Origin: Allium sativum
Lineage: Eukaryota > Streptophyta > Magnoliopsida > Asparagales > Amaryllidaceae
DNA: 64,000 bases
Direction: 5' to 3'
Assembly: GCA_030737875.1 (NCBI GenBank)
Contig: CM060915.1
Span: 635,936,786 to 636,000,785 of the forward strand
Below, piece by piece: positions 44,449 through 56,109 of the stretch. The translations under genes were made by a program, and so were the position numbers. Numbering within the stretch: position 1 is the stretch's first letter; each line of letters opens with the position of its first letter. The notes beneath the pieces were generated by a model that was not told the DNA's origin, did not search any database, and worked only from the letters and a program-made list of their open reading frames with translations.

Positions 44449-46220
44449 ACATCAAAAAATCATGGTAATTAGTGAAAGAAATTAGAGGGTGAGGATAGAT
44501 AAGATAGAAATTTAGAATAGAAGAAGAAGAAGACAACATCAGAGTAACACGAATCTCACAGCGGAACGAATAACATATAATATATGTAACATAATTTTGA
44601 AATATACATTTGTATTTGAATATACATCATTATCAAAGTACAACACTTACAACACAGCGGAAATAACTATAGCTATATGATCCTGAAACCTCCTGCTCCA
44701 GCTCTTCAATTATATCTGTAAATCCCGACTACTTGACTGCCTAGACAAATTTAGGCACCCAAGAGTTTAGGGAAAACAACAAAGTAAACTCCGGGTCAGT
44801 CATGGGACTGGTGTGAGTAAAACAGTTTAAAACAGTTCAAGCAGGTAATCGATATCTCATAAGACCACGCCGTATAACGGAACGGGTTTTTCCCTTATGA
44901 GAATCCAAAATATCTTCATATCAAAAAACCTTTTTGATATTATAATAATGCCTATCAACCACAGTATAATAATCATCTAGCAGAACGCTTTCATCTCACG
45001 TTCTACATATATAGTATACAATCAAAACCGCAAGCACGTATTGGGTAATGGATTTCCAACTATAACAAGGTATGGAACCACCTATCGCTCGTGTATATCT
45101 AGAGAGGAATACACTGGGTTCAACAAGAACATCTTGCAACCCGGCCACACATGACCGACCACTCATTTCGCTTGATTGTATCGAATGTATATCACGAACA
45201 CTTGGGATCAGCAACCGTTTCCCGAATGGGACAGCATCAACAATAGATTTTTAGAAGTAAATGAAACTCTAGATCAGGTGATTATACACCCTACTTCGGT
45301 GCGACCGACTTAGCCATGTTGCCTGCCCGATTTCTGTTATTTACCGGTTGTGAGGCTAGAAGCTACGCTTTATCATCACACCAGATTCACTTTGAATGCC
45401 ACATCGTCAAATCCGTCAAATCACCGATTGACGTCCTTAACCATACATTATGTGTTAGCTAAGAGAAGTTTCCTTCTCCGCTTCCACTCTTGGTACAGTT
45501 GGAGAAATCAATATACGTGATCGTCTGGAAATACTCTGTCAGACATCCGTCCATACAAGTCATCCAGGAACAGGATGAACCGAAGGCACTATTCTGTAAA
45601 CAGGATAGCCCTTGCATAACTCCGTCTTCAATTTCCTTTGGCATATATGATTCGCAACGCTTATGCCAATACAGAGTGGTTCTTTGGATAATAATCCAAC
45701 CGGTCTCTCCATATTAACAACGTTAAAATGGTCAAAACCTTCGATAGTCTGTGATTTAACTATCGAAGAAAACAGGTGTGCAAACAACGATATCATTTCC
45801 AAATGGAAATTTATATCGATCAAACATCATTCAACACTTATCTCTTTATTTCATTAATTTACTTATCTCCTGCTTCCCTATATTCAATATTTCTTATTTT
45901 CTAAATTTGGAAAATATACGTTATTTATAATGGAAAACATTTCCATTTCTTGTTTTCTTTATTAGAAAACATTTCTGGTTTCTTATTTGGAAAACATTTC
46001 CAAAGCTTCTTCATTGGACTTAGACAGATGTTTAAACCAACCCATCGCGATGCCAACTCAAACCATTTCCTTTACTGCCGAACCTTAACTATTCCCTAGT
46101 TAAAACGAAGCCAATCAAGTTGGGGTAGAACTACCTCTCAGACCTTAACTGAACAACATTTCTAACTTTGAAATAGACAAAGTTCACTTTATATCCCTTT
46201 ACTAACTTCCTTACTTAACC

Positions 46221-46640
46221 CTCCTTCGAATGGCTATTTTCGATTAACTCTTTTCACTTAACTCTATTCGATTAACCCTTATCAATTAACTCTATTGGAC
46301 TAACACTATTGGATTAACTCTATTTGACTAACGCTATTGATTTACTCATTTCACTTAACTCCTTTCGATTAAACTATATTCGATAACTCCTTTTTCTTTC
46401 TTCGAATAAACTATATTCGATTAACTCGTTTGCTTCTATTCGAATAAACTATATTCGATTAACTCCTTTTACTTTCTATTCGAATCGATTAACTAACATC
46501 GATTAACTTCTTTTCTTTTATTCGAATAAACTATATTCGATTAACTCCTTTTACTTTAACTCTAATCGATTTACAAACATCGATTAACTCCTTTTAACTA
46601 TAACTATAATCGATTAAACTAACATCGATTAGCTCCTTTA
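46221..46640 (-). repeat. Imperfect tandem repeats (CGATTAACTCC family)
   Basis: Units of about 20-45 bp mix TATTCGAATAAACTA, TATTCGATTAACTCC and AACATCGATTAAC. The other LTR has the same array at 58579-58998. Confidence 0.75.
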
Positions 46641-47782
46641 TTCTATTCGAATAAACTATTCATTTATAAAGATTTACTTTTAGTAACAGTTCTTCACTTT
46701 ACAAATGATTTCCCTTTTTATTTACTTTCAAAATATTTCCTTTTATAAAATCTGTTGATTTTATAAACTCCCTTTATTTCAATATACATTGAAATAAATT
46801 CCTTTTACATCCCAGGGTCTTTTATGATATTTAAAATATCGAATAAAAATGATCAACATCATTTCAACACACATAATCCATAACAGATTATATAACACAT
46901 CATATATCACAATATATGAAAACAGTAAAATAAATGTTGAGGAATCCAGTTGGATTCCTCCAACCTGTCTCCCTGCATCACAGATGTTAAACAATATAGA
47001 TAACATCACTTTCAGTTCCTTATGATATATTCTGTTAAACAGAATCAATATAGAAATTCAACTAACTGACTAGCAGTTCAATCAAACAGTCAACATACAG
47101 TCAATCAGCCAATATTTAACAGTTCTAAAAACACAACATGAATTTATAAACTGTTCAGAGTTAGTGAGATTTACTCACTTTGTCGGGAATCGTTAAATAA
47201 CGATACCCGTTTAGCAGTTTTGTTCTGACGTTATTTTCCGTCATATTTTCCAAAATCTTCGAATCATTTCAAACAAATCTCATGTTGTAGCCCCGGTCCG
47301 TGTGAATCCAACGTGACAAGCGGTTTGAAATTCTGATCACGGATGTGCCAGATATTAACATTCAAAGTTTATACATTCATTAAAAATTTAAAGTACTAAA
47401 TTTATTGGAAAACCGGGCCTTACCATATCTAAATCGGCCCATCTACTTGCTTCTATCTCCTCACATACTTCACGAAAGCCCAATTCGACTCCAGCTCCTA
47501 ACATTACCCTTTCACGTTCACACATTTTCAACATTGCCGAACTCATCTTCCATTTTTCTGAAAACACATTGCAGTAAAAACATTCCACTTCTCCTCCATT
47601 ATTTCAATCAGTTGTGCTCTCTATATAACAAAAATTACCATGCTTTTATCACGTCCACAGCTTTATTCATTGTTTTAAATGCAACCGCTACCTGTAGTAT
47701 GCCTTCTTTCCTCTTCATGCACCACAGTCCAGTTTTAACGCAGAAACAAAAACCGCCAGCTCCTTCACAAGATTCAAAACCC

Positions 47783-48055
47783 TCACCACCGTTCGCTTTT
47801 CTCTTCCGCCCATACCCTGTAACCCAAACCCCGCAGTAACACTTCGAGCCTGACCCTCATGATTAAATCACCTGCGGTAAATACTGTATACCCCTGCTCG
47901 TCCATCCAAGATCGCCAGAGGCTGCGCCTTTCAGTCCCCAACCCACGTTTCATCACTTGTACCTTCCATCTAACCCCTTTGCCTACGCAGAACCTCTCGC
48001 ATGCCTCCATTCTTCTTGAGTAACTCGCTTGCAAGAAGCTCGACACTAGCTCCAT
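47783..48055 (-). CDS. Possible 90-residue LTR frame of unknown function
   Basis: This is the first ATG downstream of the LTR TATA box (about 180 nt), in a good context (G at -3 and +4), and it opens a 90-codon frame starting MELVSSFLQASYSRR and ending WAEEKSERW. The product would be basic, rich in Arg, with no signal peptide, membrane segment or domain I recognise. The other LTR has the same frame (60141-60413) with one residue changed (Thr to Ala), but two recent LTRs prove little about selection. The F2 solo LTR does not keep the frame. It may be a captured gene fragment or chance. The frame can be extended upstream only from a TTG codon, which I did not accept. Confidence 0.25.
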   Translation of the reverse strand: MELVSSFLQASYSRRMEACERFCVGKGVRWKVQVMKRGLGTERRSLWRSWMDEQGYTVFTAGDLIMRVRLEVLLRGLGYRVWAEEKSERW

Positions 48056-48233
48056 TGCACCAACGTTTACTATTCGGTCTCCCTTACGGGCCTCGTGTAA
48101 AGCAAGAAAGAAGTGGTGCAAAGTCTGAAGATATATATGCTTTGAGATCTATAAATTTTATTGTATTAAGAAAAGTCTCGGTGGAAAATATGAAAGGTTC
48201 TTGCGAAGGAGAAAATCGAAGAAAAACTGTATG

Positions 48234-48242
48234 TATTTATAG
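48234..48242 (-). promoter_or_regulatory. TATA box of the F2-1 3' LTR
   Basis: CTATAAATA on the minus strand, within a GC-richer setting, is repeated at 60592-60600 in the other LTR and at 30892-30900 in the F2 solo LTR. It is a good candidate start-site element for the element RNA. Confidence 0.7.
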
Positions 48243-49359
48243 CAGAGGAGGCTAAATGCTTAAGGGTTATGTTATAAAATTGTACAGGCAGCATTTGAGT
48301 GGAGAGGGGATAGAGGACGTAGCACATTTAAGTGGAGAGGATTTGTGGCAGACGTGGCTAGGATATGTTCTTTAGATAAGCCTAGGTTGAAATCAATTCT
48401 TGTATGCTGGTCGGTGTCCACTAATTCATAAGTAATGTAAACTTGTAGCTGCTTTATGATGTGGTCAAGTGGAGATCGTTCATATCTTGATAGCCTAGTT
48501 TTATTGCTTTTACGTTTTAACTAGTCTTAGTGCTAATTTATCTACTCTTGGTTTTATCGAGTATACCCACTTTATAAAACTTCGTTCACATATAGATTGC
48601 CATCAACAGAAATAAAAATACCGTTGTGATCAGCAAGGTGCCAGGATTCCAAAAATATAATAATACCGGTAGGTGGACTCATATTTTGAAACTTCAAAAT
48701 GTTGATTTCAGGGTGCGAAATACTTCAAATAAAAAGTCGCTTATTTAATTAACTAAAAATTACAGAAAAATTCTAAAAATTAAATTATCACTACATCTCA
48801 AAAGAATCTCGTCTAAATTCAAAACCGGTATCTAGTTATAGCGAATAAATCGTTACGATCGATAAACGATTCTATAGTGACTATATAAATATTTGATTTG
48901 GACATATCTCAAAATATACACAATGAAATCCTGATTTTTCTCTTCCACTAGAAAGATATACTCCACCAGCTCCACATGTTTCTTGTTTCATAGAAATCCG
49001 GCTTAAAACGAATCCTGTACATTCAGTTGAAGTTCGAATCGCCAAATAGCGAACTGTCGCGCCATTTCGAGCTCGTTTATAATTATATTATAAACCATAC
49101 GTTCAACCGTCGACAATTGAATATATTCGTTATTTAAATTCAAATTCCAAGCTGAATGAAATATCACAGATGATCCGGTTCACACCATATCGTCATTTCA
49201 GCCAATTCTGATTATTTCAGAATTAAATATATTATTTAATTTATTATTTTAATTAAATATTCACCATTATTTTATTCCACGACCATTATATCCTTTTAAT
49301 CACCTTTTAAATAATTAAATAAATTAATTATAATACCTCTGCCAATGCGGGTCATTACA

Positions 49360-49372
49360 ATCTTCCCCACTT
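49360..49372 (-). other. F2-1 polypurine tract
   Basis: AAGTGGGGAAGAT on the minus strand, directly before the 3' LTR start, with the TTTCGTCC tract just outside it. Confidence 0.9.
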
Positions 49373-49540
49373 AAAATAATTTCGTCCTCGAAATTGCTAA
49401 AAGGTAGAGGACGACCCTATCGACTGGTTAGAACATATTTGTTCACTTCTTAACTTCAGTTTTCAACTGAACCAATTTAATTTCAATTAAAATTTTATTT
49501 AATTCTTATCAACGAAAATTTTCAAAAATCCTGAAAATTT

Positions 49541-49685
49541 TCTAACGCCTTAACTCTTCGAAAATTTTTGCCAGCACCTCCTTTGTACTGGTCAATATCT
49601 CCAACTCGTCTCTCTGGGCCATCTCCAACCCAAACGAAAATCAAACAGCCAAGCGGCTTGCCAATTCGGCTTATCAAAATCTCAT
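49541..49685 (-). other. Twin-hairpin cassette, F2-1 copy b
   Basis: On the minus strand: GCC-GAATT-GGC (49660-49670), AGCC-GCTT-GGCT (49647-49658, perfect), then GTACAAAGGAGGT, GGCAAAAATTTTC and GTTAG. It is the same order as in F1-1 (8405-8545) and copy a (55179-55325). Confidence 0.7.
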
Positions 49686-50107
49686 ACCGTATGAAATATA
49701 AACTTGTACCTTTTTGTCGGCATATCATTGTATCCCTTCCGCCTGTTATCGATTCAGCATATACCAAAGTCATGCCAATCAAATTCCAATCTGTTTTTAT
49801 CCACAAATCCAATCATTCGCTTATATACAAGCCAATTATCATTACCAACTCGAGTTTCATTCTCGATTCCCAACTCCTAACTTGATTATCACATTACACT
49901 TCAAATTTGAATCTCACAATCCAATTTGTCTTGATATCATTCTAGTTCAATCTCAGTTACCACTTTACTAGCTTTACTTTACTTCAAATTTGCTTTCACA
50001 AATTTATGTTTAAATTTGCTTTTAATTCAAACAGTCTTTCCCTGGGAGTTTTTAAACAGTTTACTCTTTTCAAAAATCAAATTTTCCTTTTTGAAATTCA
50101 ACTGAGC
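49686..50107 (-). other. F2-1 internal sequence without recognisable features
   Basis: AT-rich, with repeated caaattt/ttcaaatttg words but no frame, array or strong hairpin that I can support. It ends with the left target duplication (tgagc, 50103-50107) of the F1 solo LTR. Confidence 0.5.
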
Positions 50108-51001
50108 TGTAAAAACCCGAAAATCTGGGCCAGTTTAAAATTTTTATTTTGGCAAATTTTAGCGAATTTTGATTATTTAAAATAGAATATTTTAAATAAT
50201 ATCGACGAGAAATTTATTTAGAATATAATTCGAACGTATATATTATATACGTCGTCGTTAGAATATAAATAATTATAGATAATTATAAAAGGAATTGAAA
50301 ATGGCGAGGTAGTTCGATAATTCGGTTTCAAACTTCAATTGAGTGTACCGGGTGCAAAACAATCCGGATTTTAGTGAAACCAAAAATAATAGGATCTAAT
50401 TGATAATATCTTTCCAACGAATCCGAAAAATCGAAATTTCATAGCGGGAATCAAAAGATATGTCCAGTTGAAAATTCTGAATAGTCGTTATGGAATTCAA
50501 GCCCTTAAAAATAGCCATTTTGCAAACGACCTCGGATTTTGACGAAACCACTTTTGTTGGATCCGTGATGTCAAATTATTGCTAGGTTTCAAATTTCATA
50601 ATTTTTCGAATCAATATGTGAGCGTGGCAAAGGAAATCGCGTTTGACCAGTTTCAGTTGATTTTAATCGACTGGAAAATGACCATTTTTCAAACGGTCTC
50701 AGAATTTGACGAAATTAGTTTTGTTAGGACCGTATCGTCAATACGAAGCTAGAAACAATTTTTCGGGAATTTTTAGAGTTAGTATGTGGCCCCAGTAAAT
50801 TGAAATGTACGTTTAAAATTTAATATAATGATTTAAATGTTAATTTAAATGAAAAGTGATTGAAACGATGGATTTGGCTTGCGAAACATATCCCATTGTG
50901 TTCGGAATGGGGGTAATTAGCTAAGGGCGATAGTCGTTGTGTTTGATCTGGCGTTCGAATCGATAAACGAGTTAATTTTGAATTAAATAATAATAAAAAT
51001 G

Positions 51002-51032
51002 TTTATAAAAGGAGGGTCAAAAACCCTAACCC
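51002..51032 (+). promoter_or_regulatory. TATA box and telo-box of the F1 solo LTR
   Basis: TTTATAAAAGG (51002-51012) is followed 8 bp later by AAACCCTAACCC (51021-51032), an extended telo-box. A G-rich block (51200-51440) follows. A 76-codon frame from the ATG at 51262 crosses it but has no recognised domain. Confidence 0.6.
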
Positions 51033-51907
51033 TCGGTCAACAACGAAGAGCCGCCACCGGGTCAAAATCAAAGGCCTATCTCGTTCAAATTTTAAAACCA
51101 AAATTCGCACAATCCACTTCGAATTAACCCTAGATTCTTAGGCAAACATGATAGAGATTTCTCTCAGCTACGAATTGATACTAGTGTGATTGGATTTAAC
51201 TGAGTAAAGGGTTCAATTGGGGGCCTCAAAGTTGCTGAGTTTCGAGGAGATTTCAGGCATTATGGTGGGTGCGAATTGGGCGCTGGCGGAGGCATGGGAA
51301 GGTGGCACAACGGGCGATGGCGTGGAGGTCGGCGATCAGGGTTTAGTGGCCCAAGCGGCGCGCGATTTGAGGGAGAGGGGCGCAAGGTTTTGCGATCGAC
51401 GGGTCGTTCTTTCCTGTAGTGAACGAAGGAAGAAAAAGGATTACGTGGCCCAGGTTTTAATTAGTGAAGTAATTAAATTTTTAACTAAGTAATTAGAGTT
51501 TTTAATTATAATTAAAATTGTGCACACTTAAAAGGCTGATATCTTTTTACTGCGAAATCAGAAATCGACAAACTCAGGTTCGTTGGAATCATCTTGAAAA
51601 GCACTACAACATAGAGCAGACTAGAAGAGCAACTGAAGCTATTGGGATTTTTGATATAATTAAACGCCGGTTTAATTATATTAAAATAATCGTTATTTAA
51701 CGATTTCAAACCAGTCAAAGTGAGAATTCTCTCACTTTAAATTTTCTGTTCAGTTATTTATTTCATAACTGCATATATGAACTGTTCCCCATCGTCCACA
51801 GACCATGGACGACTTGTTTGTTTGGTTGTATTTTGTGTGAAAATTGATGTGAAATGAATTATATATATTAGGAGTGTATGAAAAATATATATACAATGTG
51901 AGATAAA

Positions 51908-52150
51908 TATTGAATATATTGAAAGTGAAAATATCGAAAATATCGTATATATTGAAAGTGAAAATATCGTATATATTGAAAGTGAAAATATCGAAAATAT
52001 CGTATATATTGAAAGTGAAAATATCGAATATATTGAAAGTGAAAATATCAAAAATATCGTATATATTGAAAGTGAAAGTATCGAATATATCGAATATATC
52101 GAATATATTGAAAGTGAAAATATCGTATATATTGAAAGTGAAAATATCAT
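51908..52150 (+). repeat. Tandem array of 24- and 33-bp units
   Basis: Units of GTATATATTGAAAGTGAAAATATC, with or without an extra nine-base GAAAATATC or GAATATATC, repeat about eight times. All unit lengths are multiples of three, so the array is open in several frames. Confidence 0.88.
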
Positions 52151-52157
52151 GTATAAT

Positions 52158-52425
52158 AGAAAATGAATTCGAATTGAATAGAATAGAAAATGAATTCGAA
52201 TTGAATAGAATAGAAAATGAATTCGAATTGAATAGAATAGAAAATGAATTCGAATTGAATAGAATAGAAAATGAATTCGAATTGAATAGAATAGAAAATG
52301 AATTCGAATTGAATAGAATAGAAAATGAATTCGAATTGAATTGAATAGAAAATGAATCCGAATTGAATTGAATAGAAAATGAATCCGAATTGAATTGAAA
52401 AGAAAATGAATTCGAATCGAATTAA
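52158..52425 (+). repeat. 27-bp tandem array
   Basis: About ten units of AGAAAATGAATTC plus GAATTGAATAGAAT. The first six or seven are nearly identical; the last three have aatccg in place of aattcg and drift. Because 27 is a multiple of three, open frames with nine-residue repeats appear on both strands; these are by-products of the array. Confidence 0.92.
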
Positions 52426-52574
52426 AATCGATTTGAATTGAAATCAAATAGAAATGAAAATAAAAAGGATTTATAATAGAAAATTCAATTTTGATTTGAA
52501 TTTGAAATGGAAGTTGAAATTGTTTTTGAAACGAATTTAAAACGATTTATAAAATTCGTTTTAAGTAGTAATCG

Positions 52575-52710
52575 ACGAAATATATATTATATATATTATA
52601 TATATATATATAATATAATGGCCTGAATAGAACGCGCCGCGCTGCGCAGTTCGCGAATTTCGACCATTGACTTCTAACGGACATTATGGGAGATCCGACC
52701 GTCGGATTCT
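52575..52710 (+). other. AT palindrome and GC hairpin module (F1 solo)
   Basis: A (TA)-rich palindrome (52580-52615) is followed by CGCGCCGCGCTGCGCAG and then ATCCGAC-C-GTCGGAT (about 52693-52707), the same order as in F1-1 at 4788-4902. Confidence 0.6.
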
Positions 52711-54497
52711 CCTGAAACCGGAACCGTTGGGTTCGTATCGAAAAGAGCTTTCTAACGAATATTATAAATTTGAAATCTAATGGTTGGATTTGGAGATACG
52801 TCCAAATCAAATTTGAAAAAGGTCGCTGTAAGTGCAGTTCGATGGCCGTGGATGGAAATCGACTGTATGGGCCTTGGTAAAATTATTAAAAATATCGTTA
52901 TTCCCGATATGATATCTGTTGGTTTCAGGATTTGATGTTGAATATAAGTCGATACTATCTCCATTCAAAACCTTATATTTAATGTCAAATTTGATTGATT
53001 GATTGTTTGGATTGTGCTTGACTAGTTAATGAGCAAAATATGCTTTTACATTTAGCATTGGGTTGGGTTGAAAATATCTGTGTGCTAACGCCTTGTGAAA
53101 CACTTCACGATTTGATGATAAGGTGTTTAGCGATGTTGTGTTCATTTCAAATTTAACGAATGATTGTGAAATGATATTTTTCTAAAGTGAAAAGAAATGT
53201 ATTCCCGATTTTGGACAGGGAATGTTTTATAAAAATGTTTTATAAAACAGAAAGGATTTCGAGGCCCAAAACCCGATGATTTCTAATGTGATTTAGAAAA
53301 TGTATTATATGTTACATTGTGGTTCATCGCATATTCGATTAGTTGCTATTGATGATGTATCTGTTTGGTGGCGGAGAATTTATTCTCTTGCTTAACACCC
53401 TTCTTTGAGACGTACGAGCTCAAAGGTTATGTGATTAATAGTGACTGATCATATGCGTGAATTACTGATGTGAAGTACTATATTTTGAAAGTACTTGTGA
53501 TTATTATGTTGTGAAATGATTTTCCCTACTTCGGGATATGAAATGATTTAGTATGTGGTTAAAGATTCGGGTAACCCTGAGACTAAAAGTATGGGTGAGA
53601 GGGCGGTGTATGCTCTCCATGTGTGGGAGGTGCATCGTCGGTGTAGCCTACTCCTATGTGGGGTAGGTGCACATATATATATCGAGTTGCGAGGTGCGTA
53701 CCCTTTGCCTTGTCGATGGGGAGCACGATATTTGGTTGCATACTTGTTTGTATGCATTGTTATGTTTTGGAATTCACATTTCCAAACGATTTGATTTGAG
53801 ATCCCGAAGTGAAATCTACTTTGATATAGAAAGTTAGATATGTATTTCAAATGATTTGAAATAAGAAATCGGGAATAAAATCCAAAGGAATAATTTCTGT
53901 AAATTGAATTGGATTTAGAAAATCTAAGTGTAGTGATTAATCTAAGTGGGTAGATTGGGATATTGCATGTTGATTGATGCATAGTAGATCCATATATCAA
54001 TGTTGATTGTTGTTTATACACTGGTATTCATGGGGGTAAACCCGTTCCGCGTTAGCGGCGTGGTCCCGTGATATACCATATTATCAAATAAGTTAATTAT
54101 AACTGTTAGAGTTTCTCACACCAGTCCCATGACTGACCTGTAGTTTGCTTTTCCCTTGCGAACTCGGGTGCCCCTATTTTCCACACGGGCAGTCGAGTAG
54201 TTTTATTTTGCAGATGTATTGAGCAGGATTCTGGATTGAAGCTTTAAGCTGTGTCCAGACATTTACAGTCTTCTAGTTGTGTATTGTATTATTTTCCGCT
54301 GCTATGTATTTAAATGTAATTTAAAGCTCTGATATTTCTGTGTAATATTTATTCATACTCTGTATATTCTTGTAATCTGATGCATTGTTGTAATATACTA
54401 TGAAATGTTCTTTTATATGCGTTCTGATTTGTCGTGTTCTCAAAACAATCCGCGCTTTCTCTTCTCTTCGGAGACCGGGGAAGTTCGGGTCGTTTCA

Positions 54498-54502
54498 TGA
54501 GC
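54498..54502. repeat. Target-site duplication of F1 solo LTR, right (tgagc)
   Basis: Matches 50103-50107 exactly. Confidence 0.97.
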
Positions 54503-54985
54503 CCATAATCAATATTTCATTAGTTAAATCACTTCTCTATTTCTTTATCAATATTTGTTAACCAAATATTTTCAATAACCATATTGCCCTTTTATGTTAT
54601 TTGGAAAACATTTCCGAATATCGCCTTCCTTTATTTTCTAAACTTTAGAAAATATATGCTATTTATAATTGGAAAATATTCCAATTACTTATCTCTTTTT
54701 CGATCTTGTTTATTTCCATACTTAGGAAATATTCTTTATTTCTATTTCCAAGTTACACTTATTTGGGATAAAACGGATGTTGTGTAAAACATCATTACGA
54801 CAACCCAAATATATATTCAACTAACTCTTATCCAACATTGATCTTTGAGCCTGAAATCTTACTATTTATTTGTTAATAATGAAATCAATCAAGTTGGGGT
54901 ATAACTACCTCTCAGACCTTGACTGAATAACATTTATAACGTCAAAACAGATATGACTACTTACTCGATTAATCAATACCATACA
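54503..54985 (-). repeat. LTR-derived block inside the F2-1 internal region
   Basis: The segment contains caatcaagttggggta, aactacctctcagacctt and the preceding ttggaaaacatttcc/tatttataat tracts in the same order as the F2-1 LTR (45900-46165). It lies between the two twin-hairpin cassettes, so the internal region seems to hold a piece of a former LTR. Confidence 0.65.
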
Positions 54986-55103
54986 ATTACTTATTCTCCT
55001 TTAAACACATATACACTTTCTCTTTCTATTCTTACGAGATTTCATCCCTAGACTTCTCTTTTGATTTTACTATTCTATTTCTAAGTTCGTTTCCTTATCG
55101 ACT

Positions 55104-55104
<1 letters not shown>

Positions 55105-55132
<28 letters not shown>
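55105..55132. repeat. (TA)n microsatellite
   Basis: A pure TA run of about 26 bp, then gtatatcgatac. Confidence 0.9.
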
Positions 55133-55136
<4 letters not shown>

Positions 55137-55178
55137 CGATACGTTGATTTCTAACTATCAAATTATCTTAAAAATATT

Positions 55179-55325
55179 CTAACTCCTTAAATTCCCGGAA
55201 AAATCCGCCATAACCTCCTTTGTACCGGAAGCATCGGGAAAATCCCCAAACTGCCACACAGGCCCTCACCAATCAAAAAGAAAAAGAAAAGCCAAGCGGC
55301 TAGCCGATACGGCGCATAAAATCTC
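55179..55325 (-). other. Twin-hairpin cassette, F2-1 copy a
   Basis: On the minus strand: GCCG-TAT-CGGC (55303-55313), AGCC-GCTT-GGCT (55290-55301), a T-rich run (ttttctttttcttttt), GTACAAAGGAGGTTATGGCG and GGAGTTAG. It is closest to the F1-1 cassette. Confidence 0.75.
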
Positions 55326-55439
55326 ATATATAAATTAAATACATACCTTCTCGTCGAGCATTCTATTTATATACCTTCATACCTTATTCATACCTATCTC
55401 ATGTATATTTATACCTGCCCAATCTATTTTAACTATACC

Positions 55440-56010
55440 TGATCGTTTTAACTCAATTCGTTGATTAATTTGTTAATTAACTCTTTAGTCTATTTCACTT
55501 TTATATTTGAACATGACATGTTCAAATATATTTTAATTTGCTTATTAACTAATCAAATTCTGCTTTTTCAAACTCAGGTTTCATATTCGATTTCAATTAT
55601 AAATTTACCAGTCCCCTTTTCTTATCTAAAGTTCAACTTCAATTCAAGATCCATTTACTAATGGCTAATTTACTGGTTTACCTATTTCACCTTTTTATTT
55701 GAATATACATGTTCAAATATAAGTTTAACTTGTTTATCAACTAATTGAATTCCATTTCAATTCTATTTGAATTTTCTATATTCAAATTCCATTTCAATTC
55801 TCTTATTCAAATTCTATATTTGAATTTCATTTCAATTATATTTGAATCTTCTGTATTCAAACTCTATTTCAATTCCATTGAATTTCATATATTCAAACTC
55901 CCTTTGAATTTTCTTATTTACATTCTATGTTTGAACTTCCTTTATTCAAATTCCTTTTCAAACTTTCTTTACTCATTCTTTATTATAAATCCCATTTGAA
56001 ATTCAACACA
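55440..56010 (-). repeat. Degenerate TTTGAATT/ATTTCAATT repeats
   Basis: Especially at 55740-55990, units of about 25-45 bp repeat ATTCAAATTC, CATTTCAATT and TATTTGAA. Two ACATGTTCAAATAT words occur at about 55514 and 55706. The open frames here are low-complexity. Confidence 0.6.
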
Positions 56011-56084
56011 ACTTGTCTTTCCCAAAACAATTTCAGAACAGTATCTCTGGTAGTAATTCGTCACTTACAACTCGAAAATGAATA

Positions 56085-56109
56085 CTGATGATGCAGCTGT
56101 CATCATCAG
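56085..56109 (-). other. Dimerisation-like hairpin with CAGCTG loop (F2-1)
   Basis: CTGATGATG and CATCATCAG form a perfect nine-pair stem around a seven-base loop that contains the palindrome CAGCTG. The minus-strand flanks (TTCTGAT before; CAGTATT, TTTTCGAGT and GTGACGAA after) match the F1-3 hairpin context (63594-63640), so this is homologous to the F1 structure and not a chance hairpin. It lies about 630 nt after the primer-binding site. Confidence 0.75.

Larger units (their letters stand above)
44387..49359 (-). repeat. F2-1 3' LTR (4,973 bp)
   Basis: On the minus strand it starts TGTAATGACCCGCATTGG (at 49359) and ends CCGGGTCGTTACA (at 44387). Inside are a start module (about 48900-49359) shared with the F2 solo LTR, a TATA box (48234-48242), a 90-codon frame (47783-48055), imperfect CGATTAACTCC repeats (46221-46640), the GGTCTGAGAGGTA tract (about 46130) and the end module shared with F1 and H2 (44745-44900). 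Confidence 0.95.
50108..54497 (+). mobile_element. F1-type solo LTR (4,390 bp) inside F2-1
   Basis: It starts TGTAAAAACCCG and ends GGTCGTTTCA, with perfect tgagc duplications at 50103-50107 and 54498-54502 and no internal region. The first 800 bp are close to the F1-3 LTR. The promoter block, tandem arrays and end module (54020-54200) follow in F1 order. It is the deepest insertion in the window and must be younger than F2-1, so its loss of an internal region by LTR recombination is recent. Confidence 0.95.

Noticed and set aside
47405..47839. 144-codon plus-strand frame in the F2-1 LTR (also 59763-60197)
   Set aside because: It is antisense to the element, low-complexity Pro/Ser/His-rich, overlaps the sense GC-rich leader and has no recognised domain.
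47783..48121. 112-codon form of the F2 LTR frame
   Set aside because: The upstream start is a TTG codon; the first ATG gives 90 codons, which is what I list.
51758..52447. 229-codon minus-strand frame and 144-codon plus-strand frame with nine-residue repeats
   Set aside because: They are by-products of the 27-bp and 24/33-bp tandem arrays, whose unit lengths are multiples of three and so stay open on both strands.
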